The notes under the pieces: generated by a model
What the model saw: only the letters and a program-made list of their open reading frames with translations
The model's database searches: none
Told to the model about the DNA's origin: nothing
Position numbers and translations under genes: made by a program
Source of the DNA: Austropuccinia psidii
Lineage: Eukaryota > Basidiomycota > Pucciniomycetes > Pucciniales > Sphaerophragmiaceae
Assembly (NCBI GenBank): GCA_023105745.1
Contig: JALGQZ010000013.1
Coordinates: 26,579,605-26,643,604 of the forward strand
Length of the DNA stretch: 64,000 nucleotides
Reading direction: 5' to 3'
In this document: positions 43,898-54,607 of the stretch, piece after piece
Numbering within the stretch: the first letter of the stretch is position 1
Layout of the letters: the number at the start of each line of letters is the position of its first letter

Positions 43898-46065
43898 CCA
43901 CTATGGATGCCCTTAAAGGATTCCATCAAAATGTGGTAACACCAAGAGCAAGAAAATACTTGAGAATTATTGTTCATTGTGGAGTGTATGAATACTTAAG
44001 GATGCCCTTTGGTATCAAAAATGCACCTTCACACTTCCAAAGAATGATGAATGAAATCTTCCCTGAAGAACTCTCAGAGGGATGGTTAATCATTTACATT
44101 GATGACATTATTATCTGTTCAAAGACTTGGGAGGAGCACATGTACAGATTATCAAGAGTTTTGACAAAAATTCAATCAGTAAACATGAAAATCTCCTTGA
44201 AGAAATGTCATTTTGGATTTAAAGAACTTAAAGCACTAGGACATGTTGTATCTGGTTTGTCCCTTGGAATTGATAAAAACAAAGTTGCAGCAGTATTGTT
44301 AAAACCCATGCCTCAGAATAAGAAGGAAATTCAGTCATTCTTAGGTTTTGCAGGATATTACAGGCAACACATTAAAGACTTTGCATCCATAGCAAGACCA
44401 CTTTATAAGTTGTGTTACAAAGACACAGTATTTGAGATGACTGTTGACAGAGTCAAAGCTTTTGAATCTCTAAGAGAAGCATTGACCACTGCTCCACTCC
44501 TACTGATGCCAGACTTTAAATTGCCTTTCAAACTGTATATTGATGAATCAGGGGATGGACTAGGTGCTGCACTTCACCAAGTTCAGATCATAAATGACAA
44601 ACCTGTAGAAGGACCAATATGTTTCATATCCAGGCAAATCAAACCAACTGAAGCCAGATATGGAGCAAGTCAAATGGAATGTCTATGCCTTGTCTGGGCC
44701 TTGGAGAAATTGAACTATTTCTTAGAGGGATGTGTTTTTGAAGTGATAACAGATTGTACAGCTGTGAAATCACTTTTGAACATGAAAACACCTGACAGAC
44801 ACATGCTCAGATGGCAAATAGCCATACAAGAATACAGAGGCAACATGACTATTGTTCATAAGGATGGGAATATTCATAAGAATGCAGATGGACTAAGCAG
44901 ATGGCCATTACCAAATAACATTGATAATCCTGCTTATTTTCCAGAAGAAGCTTCACCACAAATTCCAATAGAAGGAATAAGTGTTACAGACTTGAACACC
45001 ACCTTCTTTGAAGAAGTCAGAAATAGTTACACTCAAGATAAGAATTGTAGCATCTTATGCCAATTACTGAACAAAGACTGTAAAGACAACTCTCTAATAC
45101 ATGCCTTGGATGAAGTATGGAGAAAATCTTATAATGAAGGAAGATTTCACCTACTGGATGGTATAATTTACCACAGAGCCAAGCACACATGTGTCATGAC
45201 AGTTGTAGACAGGTCATTAATCAATCTTGTACTGAAAGAATGCCATGATAGTCCCTTTTCAGGACATCTTTCTGAAGACAGAACAAGAGAGAAAGTGAAG
45301 ACCTGCATATGGTGGCCAATGTGGCAAAAAGATGTTGCAGAGTATTGCAAAACCTGTGACAGATGCCAAAAGGCAAATAAATCCACTGGCAAAAGACTTG
45401 GAAATATGATGAAAATCCAAGAACCAAACAGACCTTGGGAAATTGTCCATATGGATTGGGTAACTGGCCTACCACCAGGAGGTGACAGGAGCTATAATGC
45501 TTGCCTAGTAATTGTGGACAGATTCAGTAAAACTCCAATCTTTTTACCATGTCACAAAGATGATACAGCCATGGATACAGCTCTTCTGATATGGAATAGA
45601 GTAGTGTCATGGACTGGGATATTTACAAATATCATCAGTGATAGAGATCCCAAATTCACTTCAGCACTATGGACAAATCTTCACCAATTATTTGGCACTA
45701 AACTGTCTTTCTCTACAGCCTACCACCCACAAACTGATGGCCTGGCTGAAAGAATGATCCAAACCTTAGAGGACATGGTGAGAAGATTTTGTGCATATGG
45801 CCTTGAATTCAAAGATTGTGATGGATTTACCCATGATTGGTGTACTCTGTTACCAGCACTGGAATTAGCATATAAAACATCAATCCATGCTAGTACCAAT
45901 CAGACTCCTGCTATTCTAGAAAAAGGATGGAACCCCAAGTTACCCCAAGACTCCTTGAGGAAAGACTTAATTGAAATACATCCCACAGCTGCTAGCTTCA
46001 AAAGAATGCTAGACAAAGCTAGAAAGCATGCAGTAAGATGCATGGAGGACTCTTGCATATGCTAA
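43888..46065 (+). pseudogene. Gypsy-C reverse transcriptase, RNase H, integrase
   Basis: A 725-codon open stretch. Reverse transcriptase has the first Asp in [11 protein letters not shown] and catalytic Y70-I-D-D73. RNase H has [15 protein letters not shown] and VITDCTA, all acidic residues kept. Integrase has the HHCC zinc domain, MDWVTG, SDRDPKF and LAERMIQ, so the DDE triad is intact. The frame is lost at a 2-nt deletion near 46058 (GACTCTTGCA against GACTCTTTTGCA), just before the C-terminal integrase domain. The enzyme cores are therefore preserved, but the polyprotein is not continuous. Confidence 0.92.
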
Positions 46066-46538
46066 AGACAAATGGGATAAATCTCATGCAACTCCAGATT
46101 TCAAAGTCGGGGACCTAGTTCTTGTATCCACCACTAACTTCAATAACATCAAAGGATGTAAAAAGTTGAAAGACTCTTTTGCAGGACCTTTTGTGATTAA
46201 GGCCCTCCATGGAGAGAATGCTGTTGAAGTAGAGTTATCTGAAGAACTTAGCAACTCCAGTGAGCTTGATAAAACCATATAAATCTAGTGATGCTGAGAA
46301 ATTTCCCTTGAGGAATAAGGTTCCGCAAGTTATACCTCCTATTGAGACATCTGGTACTAAGAAAATAACCAAAGTTCTTACAGAAAGGAAATTAAGAACC
46401 AAGAAAGTAAGGGAATACCTTGTTAGGTACAGTGACCCAACTTGTGAAGATGAATGGTTAGAAGAAAAAAATATACCAGAAGCTACCAAACTCCTGAGGA
46501 GATTCAGACACACTAGAAACACCAATATTACAAAGTAA
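46066..46538 (+). pseudogene. Gypsy-C integrase C-terminus and chromodomain-like tail
   Basis: After the shift the C-terminal domain reads [13 protein letters not shown] and [20 protein letters not shown] 14-nt deletion near 46253 removes HPTFP-type sequence and shifts again. The tail, 46260-46538, ends with REYLVRYSDP...EDEWLEEKNIP...LLRRFRHTR. The tail pattern fits chromodomain-like modules that steer chromovirus integration; no strict chromodomain aromatic cage can be verified by eye. Confidence 0.8.
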
Positions 46539-46549
46539 TATTCTTTTTT

Positions 46550-46561
46550 AGGGGGAGGGAA
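46550..46561 (+). other. Gypsy-C polypurine tract
   Basis: AGGGGGAGGGAA directly precedes the 3' LTR, identical to Gypsy-A. Confidence 0.85.
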
Positions 46562-48390
46562 TGTGAGCCTTAGAGGTAATTTCATATACCCAAAAGACCA
46601 CAAATATAAAAAATAACATATTAATATAAATAAAATAAATTTATTTATATTATTAAAATAAAAATCAAAATATAAATATAAACTATATTAAAAATAAAAA
46701 ATTAATTATAATTTAAAAATAAAAAATACATTAAATTTTGTAAATATAAAATTACATTTATACTTGAAAAAATTAAGTAAAAATGAAATTTTAACAAAAT
46801 TGTGAAAAAATAAATAAATTTGAAAAAAAGTTAAATAAAATTTATTATAACTTTTTATCCAATAAATAAACATATAAAATTTATTTCACCATTGGATTCC
46901 TCATAAAAAATCAGGTGGGGTCACCTCTGAGTGAAATTCTTGTAACTCAACTCTAAATAAGCTTAAATTAAGTTTTTAGTATTTTCAATACAAAAGTTGA
47001 AAATCCTCAAAAACCTCAATTTAATTCACACCACATGTGGTGTTAACCATCAATTTTTATGTTAAAATTGAGGTGTTGTGTTTAGTTTAGAAGTTATGAG
47101 GAATTGAAGTATTTTCAATTGAATTCAATTGAAATGTCAAAATGTGCGCGTGTATTACATAAGTGAACTTTGATTTACATATGAGGTGTCAATTATTACT
47201 GTATTATACTGTACAATTGAATTGAATTACATATGTAAATTATAAGTATAATACATGATGAGGAATTAAAGGAAAAATAAATTGGAAAGATTAAATTTGG
47301 GGGGAAAAGGAACTCCAGCTCTAAGGGGGAGCTAGACCCCCAAAATCCTTGCTGACAGGCGTGGGATGTCAAAATTCACGCAAAAGTTCATCACTTTTGG
47401 CCTGGAATTGAGTCACAGGGTCTGTGGACTCAATTGATTATGAGGTTTTGATACCAACTGGGGTAGTTTTAGCTGTTGCCAAGAAGGTAAAACTACCCTT
47501 AAGATAAAACAACCATAGTAAAAACAGTTTTAACTGGTTTCTACGCCTCTTACACACATTCTGACGTGTTTTGAAGGCTCTAGGTCTGGTATTGCTATAG
47601 TAATGGCTGATTTAAGGGTCTAAAATGGCTAAAAATGGCTTAAACCAGCCCTTTTTTGGTCTAAACCAGGGTTCAATGATGCCATAATTGGCTTTTCTGT
47701 TGTCAGACTGTTTTTCACGACTGACAAGAGTAAATTTTACTTTTGGAGTAAGAGAATTGATGGCTATAAAAGAATGTCTTCTTTGCCCCACTTTTCTCTT
47801 CATGTTAGAATCTTTTCCTTTTATTAATTAGTTTAAACACTGTTAAACCAATCAATCAAAGATTCCAACCACCACTTTTAAATCATTTTAATCCTTTTAA
47901 CCACGTGAAAAAATCATTATAATCATTGTTTGTAACTCTTATAATCATTTTTACCCCTGAACCACCCCAAAAGTGAATTAAAGCATCTTTCATCACTGTA
48001 AACTTTGTCACTTTGTTTCCAAATTCACTCTGGTCACTTTTGGGCGTGTTTTCTCTTTAATATTCTTTTTAAAGACTTTGTTATTTAATTAATTGCTTGC
48101 AGTTCTTTGCTCAATTAATTCCAATTGAAATTGCTCTTGAAGAAATTTCTTTTGTAGCCTTAAAATATCTCTTGTAGAGTATTTTTTGGATAAATTTTTA
48201 TTGTTGGTAAAACAATAAATTTTTATAATATTATTATTTTATACTAATAAAGTTATAAACAATAAAATTGGCGTGTTTTCTCTTAAAAATAATATTTCAT
48301 ACTATTTTTAATTGAATTTTACCTTATACAAATTTTGAGGACAGGAAAAGTACTTGATTTTTAATCAAAGTTTCATATCCACACCTTACA
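46562..48390 (+). repeat. Gypsy-C 3' LTR
   Basis: It is 1829 bp and differs from the 5' LTR at about seven bases plus one 1-nt indel, by eye. The TATA box is at 47765-47771. Confidence 0.96.
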
Positions 48391-48395
48391 AAAGC

Positions 48396-48856
48396 TAAGT
48401 AAAGAGCGTTTTTTTTTCTACTTTCATTTAAAAAATCCAGGTTCATCAGAAAAAAACATTATTATTATTAATGATTCATGTTCGTATATTTTATAACTAA
48501 TTCTCATTATATATTTCACTTAAGAGGTTGTTTTGGTATTGATGGTTTCATTTTTAAAAAAATGATAATCTTGAGCACTTAATTCACAAAGAATAGAATT
48601 TTCGGTGATAAATAATGCAATCATAAGTTCAGTTTTGTGAAAATTTTTGTGAGTATGAGGGCAAAATCTATTTTCCAAATCTAAAATACCTTTCACACAA
48701 AAAAAAAATTAAATATTTTGGCTTAAATCCACACCATTTCAAGATTTACAATCTTCATTTATGTCTTAAAATGAGCACAACGTCTAAATTTTAAATTTAA
48801 ATGAATGAGTAAGCTGAATCAGATTATACTCAAAGTGAGAGTTAGATATTCATATT
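48396..48856. other. AT-rich gap between Gypsy-C and the Harbinger element
   Basis: I see no feature in it apart from the TSD copies at its edges. Confidence 0.5.
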
Positions 48857-48887
48857 AGGGGGTGTCAAACCTATGAAATCCCGCATT
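48857..48887 (+). repeat. Left terminal inverted repeat
   Basis: It begins AGGGGGTGTCAAACC and pairs with 56187-56217 over 31 bp with one mismatch. A further internal GAAATGCGG nearby (48914) repeats the inner part of the repeat. Confidence 0.9.
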
Positions 48888-49118
48888 TCAAATCTTGAAT
48901 TTTTTTTTCCTGAAATGCGGAATTTAATGGTATTTTGAACATGTAAAAACCTATATTTTTGGGTTCAACTCCCAAATTATAACCCTTGAAATCCCAGCCT
49001 ATAATGGCTGAATTTCTAAAAATGGTGCACAAAACCCTCACCCAGGGAGTTTAGCTTTGAATAAATTTCTTTAGACCCAATTCTTTTCAATAGAATTCAA
49101 ATATATAAATATCAAAAA

Positions 49119-51726
49119 ATGCCAAAAACATCAGAAAGAATCCCATTACTTCATCAACTAAATATCATGCAGAATATCCTTGTCATGGAATCCAATATTG
49201 ATTCAGACCTTGAAGAAGATTTATCACTGTTACACCATCTCAGTACCCAAAGATATCTTACACCCTGCAAAAAAAATCTTTCTGCATATATATACAGCTC
49301 CAGTGATTTGGTCCAGTTATCAAGTCATAAATTCAAACAACTCTGCCGTACTACTCATGAATCTTTCCAGCAGTTAGTTACCTTTATTCAAGATGATAAA
49401 ATTTTTCACAATTCATCAAGATTTGAACAAAGAGATCCAGCCATACAATTGGCTGTGGCATTATGTCAGCCTGTGACTCAAAACCAGAGCACAAGCATGA
49501 CAGCCAATATACCATAAATCAATGGTATAGCCAAGATACCACCAAAACATGGAGCTGAGCCAAATCAGCTCAAAAGGTATCAAAAGAAAGAGCAAACTCA
49601 CCTCTTTCTGAAAACATAAGTCCCATCACCATAGGACAAGAAATAACAAAGTTATTGCTGAGCAGAAACCTTAATTTTCACCTCTCATCTAAAATATAGA
49701 AGGAGAGGCTTAACCCCATCAAATGGGTACTCAAAATGAAGCTCTAAGTCAGGGCTATCCAATTGTGCCAGCCAAACTGAGCTAGAACCAGTATTACTTG
49801 AATTATGGTCAAATTCAGGCCAAATAAGGGTGAACAAAGCATTCACCTCTCATCTAACTTCTACAGTTTTAGTGTGTGATACCTGAAGTGGGGTCTTTTT
49901 GGAAAGAGCACAATCAGAGATATCTGATGGTGTCATCCACTTCCCCATATCTCAACTACTGCAGAAGTTATGGGGCAAACAAGCTCAATACAGCTTTTTG
50001 CCTAAAACACACAAATGTACAAAAATCTTGTACATGGGATAACTTTGCCATATTTAATGATACCCATATCAAATGAGATACCATTGTGTAGAGCACATCC
50101 AGGGATACACACTGAACCAATTTTGAGGTTGATATCTCAATAATTGACAAAGTTATGGCTGTTTTAAGGTCAAAATCCCACCTGCTGTCATATACAGCCT
50201 TACCATGGGATAATATCCCATAATCATGAATATGAGGTGTCAAATAGACAAAGAAGCATGTTTTTACTTCAATAACTCATATTTCAATCAATACTGGGGT
50301 CCCATACAGTTTCTGTACAGCATTCTACGTGTCATACACGTCAGAATCAGGCTGTGAGGTCCCCAGATGAAAATTTTCACCCTGTATTGGTGAAAACTGC
50401 CCAGATGTGGCTTCAAAACCACATCTGAGCCCAATACAGGCTATACAGGCTGTTTGGAAACCCCAAGTCAGTACTAGAGAGTGAAAAAATCTTCACTTCC
50501 TCTACGTGGAAAGGTCTAGCACCCTTTCCACCCATTTTCAGGATAAAAAGGAGGCTTTTCACAGCCAGAATTGTCTCCTCATCCTGCTCTTGAATAACCT
50601 ACGTAGTAAACTGTCAAAAACAGTTTTACTCTTGGTTAATAATCAGGTATACTCTTAAATTAAAGTATTGTAGTCTTTATTATTGTAACTCAACAGGTAA
50701 AGCTGCACCCAGGGCTTTCAACAGCACTCACCACCACTATATTCATTATAGTAAAGCCCTTTCCTTTTAAATTAAATCCATCTTAAACCTTTATAAATCA
50801 TTTTTAAACTATTTTCCACTTTTCACAGTCATAGCTTTATTACCACTTCATCATAGACTCATCCTGACACATTAGCACAATTAGGATCCAATGGGAATGG
50901 GGCCTCTTTGGGAAAACTAGGAATGCTATTTAGAGTTAGTCATGGGGCCATTGTATTATATACACAGCATATCATCAAAGCATTAATCAAGTATGAAAAG
51001 AAATATATCATGTGGCCAAATTCACAAAAGCTATTGGAAACTTCCCAAGTAATGCAAGCCAAAGGGTTTCCTGGATGTGTAGGATTTATAGATGGTAGTC
51101 TTATACCTTTGTCTCAAAGGCCACCCAGAGATGGTGAGGCATACTTTGATCACAAGAAGAGTTATTTATGCTATTCATACCTTATTGAACCATTTTTGAG
51201 CTGATAATAGATGTGATTTAGGTATTCAATGTCAATTCAATGAGTTTGCGATGTCAACAGAGTATTTATTTCACTACATGTTGGCTGTGTGGGCTCTCTT
51301 CATGATTCAAATGTGCACCAACATATGCAAATCTGCAAAAATCCACATGAATATTACGGAAAAGATCAATATCTACTTGCAGATTCAGCTTATGCAAGCT
51401 CCCATTGGATTGTGCCAGCATACAAAGGTGTAACATCACACTCAGAAGATAATCAAAAATTAAATCTATGTTTGGCCAGATCAAGAGTACGGATTGAAAA
51501 TTCCATTGGTGTTTTGAAAGGGCGATGGTCATCTTTGCCTGAGATGCGAAATCAAATGTGTAATGTGCAAGAGGTACAATTATTTGTACAGTGGGTGGTA
51601 ACCTGTGTTATATTGCATAATCTATTAGCACAAGTAGGTGACCTATGGAGTGATTTATATGAGGATAATGACCCCCCCCCAAGCTCCAAAATATCACACA
51701 ACAAGATGATGAAAGCAGCCATTTGA
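49119..51726 (+). pseudogene. Harbinger-type DDE transposase, split by a solo LTR
   Basis: The ATG at 49119 starts an acidic N-terminus. At DPAIQLAVAL the frame meets the LTR (49464-50869). Beyond the second TSD copy it continues in the same frame as AQLGSNGNG, the usual helix-turn-helix sequence of HARBI1-like proteins. The DDE_Tnp_4 domain has the first Asp in GFIDGSLIP (codon 51091), the second in LLADSAY (51382) and Glu in RVRIENSIG (51496). A likely 61-nt intron lies at 51161-51221 (GTTATT...ATTTAG). A frameshift near 51240 follows, where VCDVNRVFISLHVG resumes in another frame. The C-terminus ends at 51726 after a C10 run. The catalytic residues survive, but the gene is broken twice. 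Confidence 0.88.
49464..50869 (+). mobile_element. Solo LTR of Gypsy-B family in the transposase gene
   Basis: TGTCAGCC...CCTGACA, 1406 bp, with the perfect TSD CATTA (49459-49463, 50870-50874). A TATA-like GGATAAAAAG is at 50541-50550 and the family hairpin is near 50373-50439. Its intact ends and TSD suggest it is younger than the LTR in Gypsy-B. Confidence 0.95.
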
Positions 51727-51970
51727 ATATGCATGAAAGAGTCAAGCCCTACACTTTAGATTGGTTCAGGAATAAATGAATAGATGAATTACAAGCGCTG
51801 ACCATGTTTTCAGATTAATAAAACATGTTTATTTTCAAAGAGAAATATCTGAAGACTTATATTTGTAATAAATTTTCAATCCATGTCTATGGAATGGTAA
51901 ATGTTAAGACTTGAATTGAGTCATAATTATCAAATGTGTCAATATATATAATCTAAAATATTTACAATTT

Positions 51971-53230
51971 CTACTTTTTACGTAATCTTTTGTTATCCTG
52001 TTCATTCCGCATGATTTGACCATTGACTTTTGTTTCAATTTCTTCAGAGCTGAGTTGTTTGAATTTTTTTCCTGTGAGAAATAATTTCTTTTTGATTTGA
52101 AAAGAACAACCAAAGTGGGTGATGGATTGGTGTTCAAGCAATTCCTTTGCTGGATTGGTTGTTTGATGAAGAAGTTCAGATGTTTTCCAGAGTATTTCAA
52201 CAATGCCTTCTTTTTTGGAAAAATCAAAAATGAATTTGTGGTTGAGAAATGATAATCCATGCCCAGAGGGTGTGAAATCTGTAGGAATTGGAATGAAATT
52301 GTTTTTATTGATAAAAAAGAATATACCATATGTCCATGAATTGATGTCCTTATGATCAGTATGTGGTTTATTGTGGAAGCCATTGAAAGTAACTATAACA
52401 TTTGAATAAGTTTTGAAATTGGGTGATTTGTTGGCATGCCATTCAAGCTGGCTGAAGTTTGGCAAATTGGCTGCATTCATAATTTCTTGATTGTCCTTAA
52501 GTGCATTATTTGAAAATCCTTGAATGTGGTAGTGAATGAATTCATCAAATTCTTGAAGTGTTGACCATTGCTCATTATCTTCATCGATTGTTTTCTTAGT
52601 CAAGCCCAATTTCCTCGCATAAACCCCAGTGGATTTACCAGAATCCGAACCCTGACAAAATCCTATTCCTTTCATAATGCCATCAAGCATATCAGAGTTA
52701 GTGGTGATATTGTGATGGTTTTTTGCAAGCTTATTTAATGTTATGATCAATTTTTTAAGTTTATGGAAGACTGGTGTTGGACTGCTGAATGGGTGGATTG
52801 GATACATGAAAATAGGTAAATAAGGCTTGTTATGTCTATTGATAAGTACATAGGGTCTGGGAAGCAGGTTGTGTGGAGGAAGATTTAACCAGGACGCATT
52901 CTCATTTTTCTTCTTGTCTAGTGTAATTATGGAGAAGTTGGGATTATAAAGGCCAAGCTGGCCTGCTGTTTGGTTCATATAAGAAAGCATTCTTCTTTGT
53001 TGTCTGGTATTGGGGTGATTATGATTAAGAGAATCCTCTTCTGTTAAATCATTCTGATTGTGAGGTTGAGTCCCAACAGGCTTCACATCATTATGAATTA
53101 AGGAGATGTTGGGCACATTCAGCTCATTGACAATCATCTGGTCATTTGGTTGAGTCCCAACAGTCAAATGATCAGATAATTGATGAGGAAAGGCTAAAGA
53201 AGGGGAGGGTTTATTGTTGGATGGTGACAT
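51971..53230 (-). CDS. TET/JBP-type 2-oxoglutarate/Fe(II) oxygenase
   Basis: A single exon of 419 codons from an ATG, uninterrupted. Residues 1-105 are Asn/Pro-rich and likely disordered. The catalytic half has the iron-binding pair H290-T-D292 inside FHNKPHTDHKDINSWTYGIFF, the hallmark of fungal TET/JBP proteins, and a distal His probably at H355 (LLHQTT). The final strand is THFGCSFQIKKKL; family members usually have Arg where this has H372, the residue that binds 2-oxoglutarate. Known: TET/JBP enzymes oxidise 5-methylcytosine or thymine in DNA. Inferred: it may edit methylation of the transposon or host. It lies tail to tail with the transposase, 244 bp apart. Another 2OG oxygenase family is possible but less likely. 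The activity is unproven. Confidence 0.78.
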   Translation of the reverse strand: MSPSNNKPSPSLAFPHQLSDHLTVGTQPNDQMIVNELNVPNISLIHNDVKPVGTQPHNQNDLTEEDSLNHNHPNTRQQRRMLSYMNQTAGQLGLYNPNFSIITLDKKKNENASWLNLPPHNLLPRPYVLINRHNKPYLPIFMYPIHPFSSPTPVFHKLKKLIITLNKLAKNHHNITTNSDMLDGIMKGIGFCQGSDSGKSTGVYARKLGLTKKTIDEDNEQWSTLQEFDEFIHYHIQGFSNNALKDNQEIMNAANLPNFSQLEWHANKSPNFKTYSNVIVTFNGFHNKPHTDHKDINSWTYGIFFFINKNNFIPIPTDFTPSGHGLSFLNHKFIFDFSKKEGIVEILWKTSELLHQTTNPAKELLEHQSITHFGCSFQIKKKLFLTGKKFKQLSSEEIETKVNGQIMRNEQDNKRLRKK

Positions 53231-53386
53231 AATGATTTCAGACTAAATATATGCTAAATATGAATTATTCCTCCTCTAAATTGAAGCAAAAAAAATTGTA
53301 TAAAACAAAATTATTAATCAGTATTTCATACAAAAGCACATGACAAAAAGGGGGAATGGTCAGTGGTGGAGATGTTGGAGAAGGAG

Positions 53387-53771
53387 GTCATGTTAGTTGG
53401 GTGGTGGAGGTGGCAGTGAAGAGGGTAGAGGTGGATTGAAGGATTGGGGGTGGAGATGGTGGATCAAAGGTGAAGGTGATAGGGTTGGAGGTTTGATGGA
53501 TTGGTGGTGGTGGTGGTTTTGGATTGGTGGTGGTGGTGGTGGATCAGTGCAGGAGGTGGTGGAGGTGGTGGATTGGTGCAGGAGGTATTGGATTGGTGGT
53601 AGAGGTGGCGGTGGATTGTTGGAGGAGGTGGTGGAGGTTTTGGATAGTTGGAGGAGGTGGTGGATCAGTGCAGGAGGTGTTGGATTGGTGGTGGAGGTGG
53701 TGGATCGGTGCAGGAGGTATTGGATTGGTGGTAGGGGTGGCGGTGGATTGTTGGAGGAGGTGGTGGTGGGA
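53387..53771 (+). repeat. G-rich GGT/GGA minisatellite
   Basis: It consists of irregular units of GGTGGTGGAGG, GGATTGGTG and GCAGGAGGT, with a longer repeat whose units start near 53571 and 53705 (about 134 bp apart). Nearly all G lies on the + strand. It sits 157 bp upstream of the oxygenase start. The open frames through it are Gly/Trp or Pro/His repeats and not credible proteins. Confidence 0.85.
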
Positions 53772-54607
53772 CACTTAGCATTAGGAATTTATGTAATGAT
53801 TGATTACATAAATAAAAATAAAAAAAAACAATGTACAGTACTTACCGTCTCTTTCCAAAAAAAAGCCTGATATTATGCAACAGAACAATCACCAAAGGGC
53901 CCCAACCAATACTTTTTGATCAAATGAGTTCTGTGCCGATTGAAAGAACATCAGTTCAGGAAAATTAATATCAGTCGCAGTGTATGCACTTACCAGAACT
54001 GTCACTATGGAACACCTGAATGGCTTCCAAAACAAAAATTCCTTCTAATAATACTGGTAATTGTGAAATCAATTGATTAATCAAAACTTGAGGAAGTTAT
54101 TTAAAAAGAAAGACTGTTGAAAAATATAACCAAAATGAATAATTTAGTAATCTTAAGCAAAAGACATGTGGTGAACTTTCAAACAAGGGATAAGAAAAAG
54201 TGATCTATTATTTTCAACCTTGGAAAAATAGGACATTGTTTCTCTTACTAGCATTACATTTGCAGCATTGCAAAATATGATTCATGTTGATTAAAAGGAA
54301 AAATTTCCATAGTCCCTGCTTTGTCACTGGACAAATTAAATTCGATCAATTGCCACAAAAGTCATTTCAAAGGGCAAACATGCCGTAAAATACAATAACA
54401 TCCTTTGAGATTGATCATTTGAATGGGCATCCACACCCATCTTATGTGAGAAGACACCTCCAGTGTTGAATTAATCAACCGCAAAATTGCAAATCAAATC
54501 ATCATTTACCCATCAAATAACAAATGAGCCTATTTGGGAAAACCAATGCTGTCAACAAATGGCACCCCTCATATCACATGCATAATATCTAACGAAGAAC
54601 ACTTTCT
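53772..54607. other. Transposon interior without a recognised gene
   Basis: Between minisatellite and SANT-like gene I see no open frame with motif support. Confidence 0.5.

Larger units (their letters stand above)
38345..48390 (+). mobile_element. Gypsy-C: young Ty3/gypsy element
   Basis: The LTRs are 1830 bp (38345-40174) and 1829 bp (46562-48390) with about eight differences. The TSD AAAGC is perfect (38340-38344, 48391-48395). It has the same family and layout as Gypsy-A. Yet the polyprotein has a stop at 43502, a 1-nt deletion near 43867, a 2-nt deletion near 46058 and a 14-nt deletion near 46253. It sits in AT-rich sequence and is not nested in another element that I can see. Confidence 0.97.

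Noticed and set aside
53397..53870. Gly/Trp-rich and Pro/His-rich open frames over the minisatellite
   Set aside because: They are translations of a simple repeat, not credible proteins.
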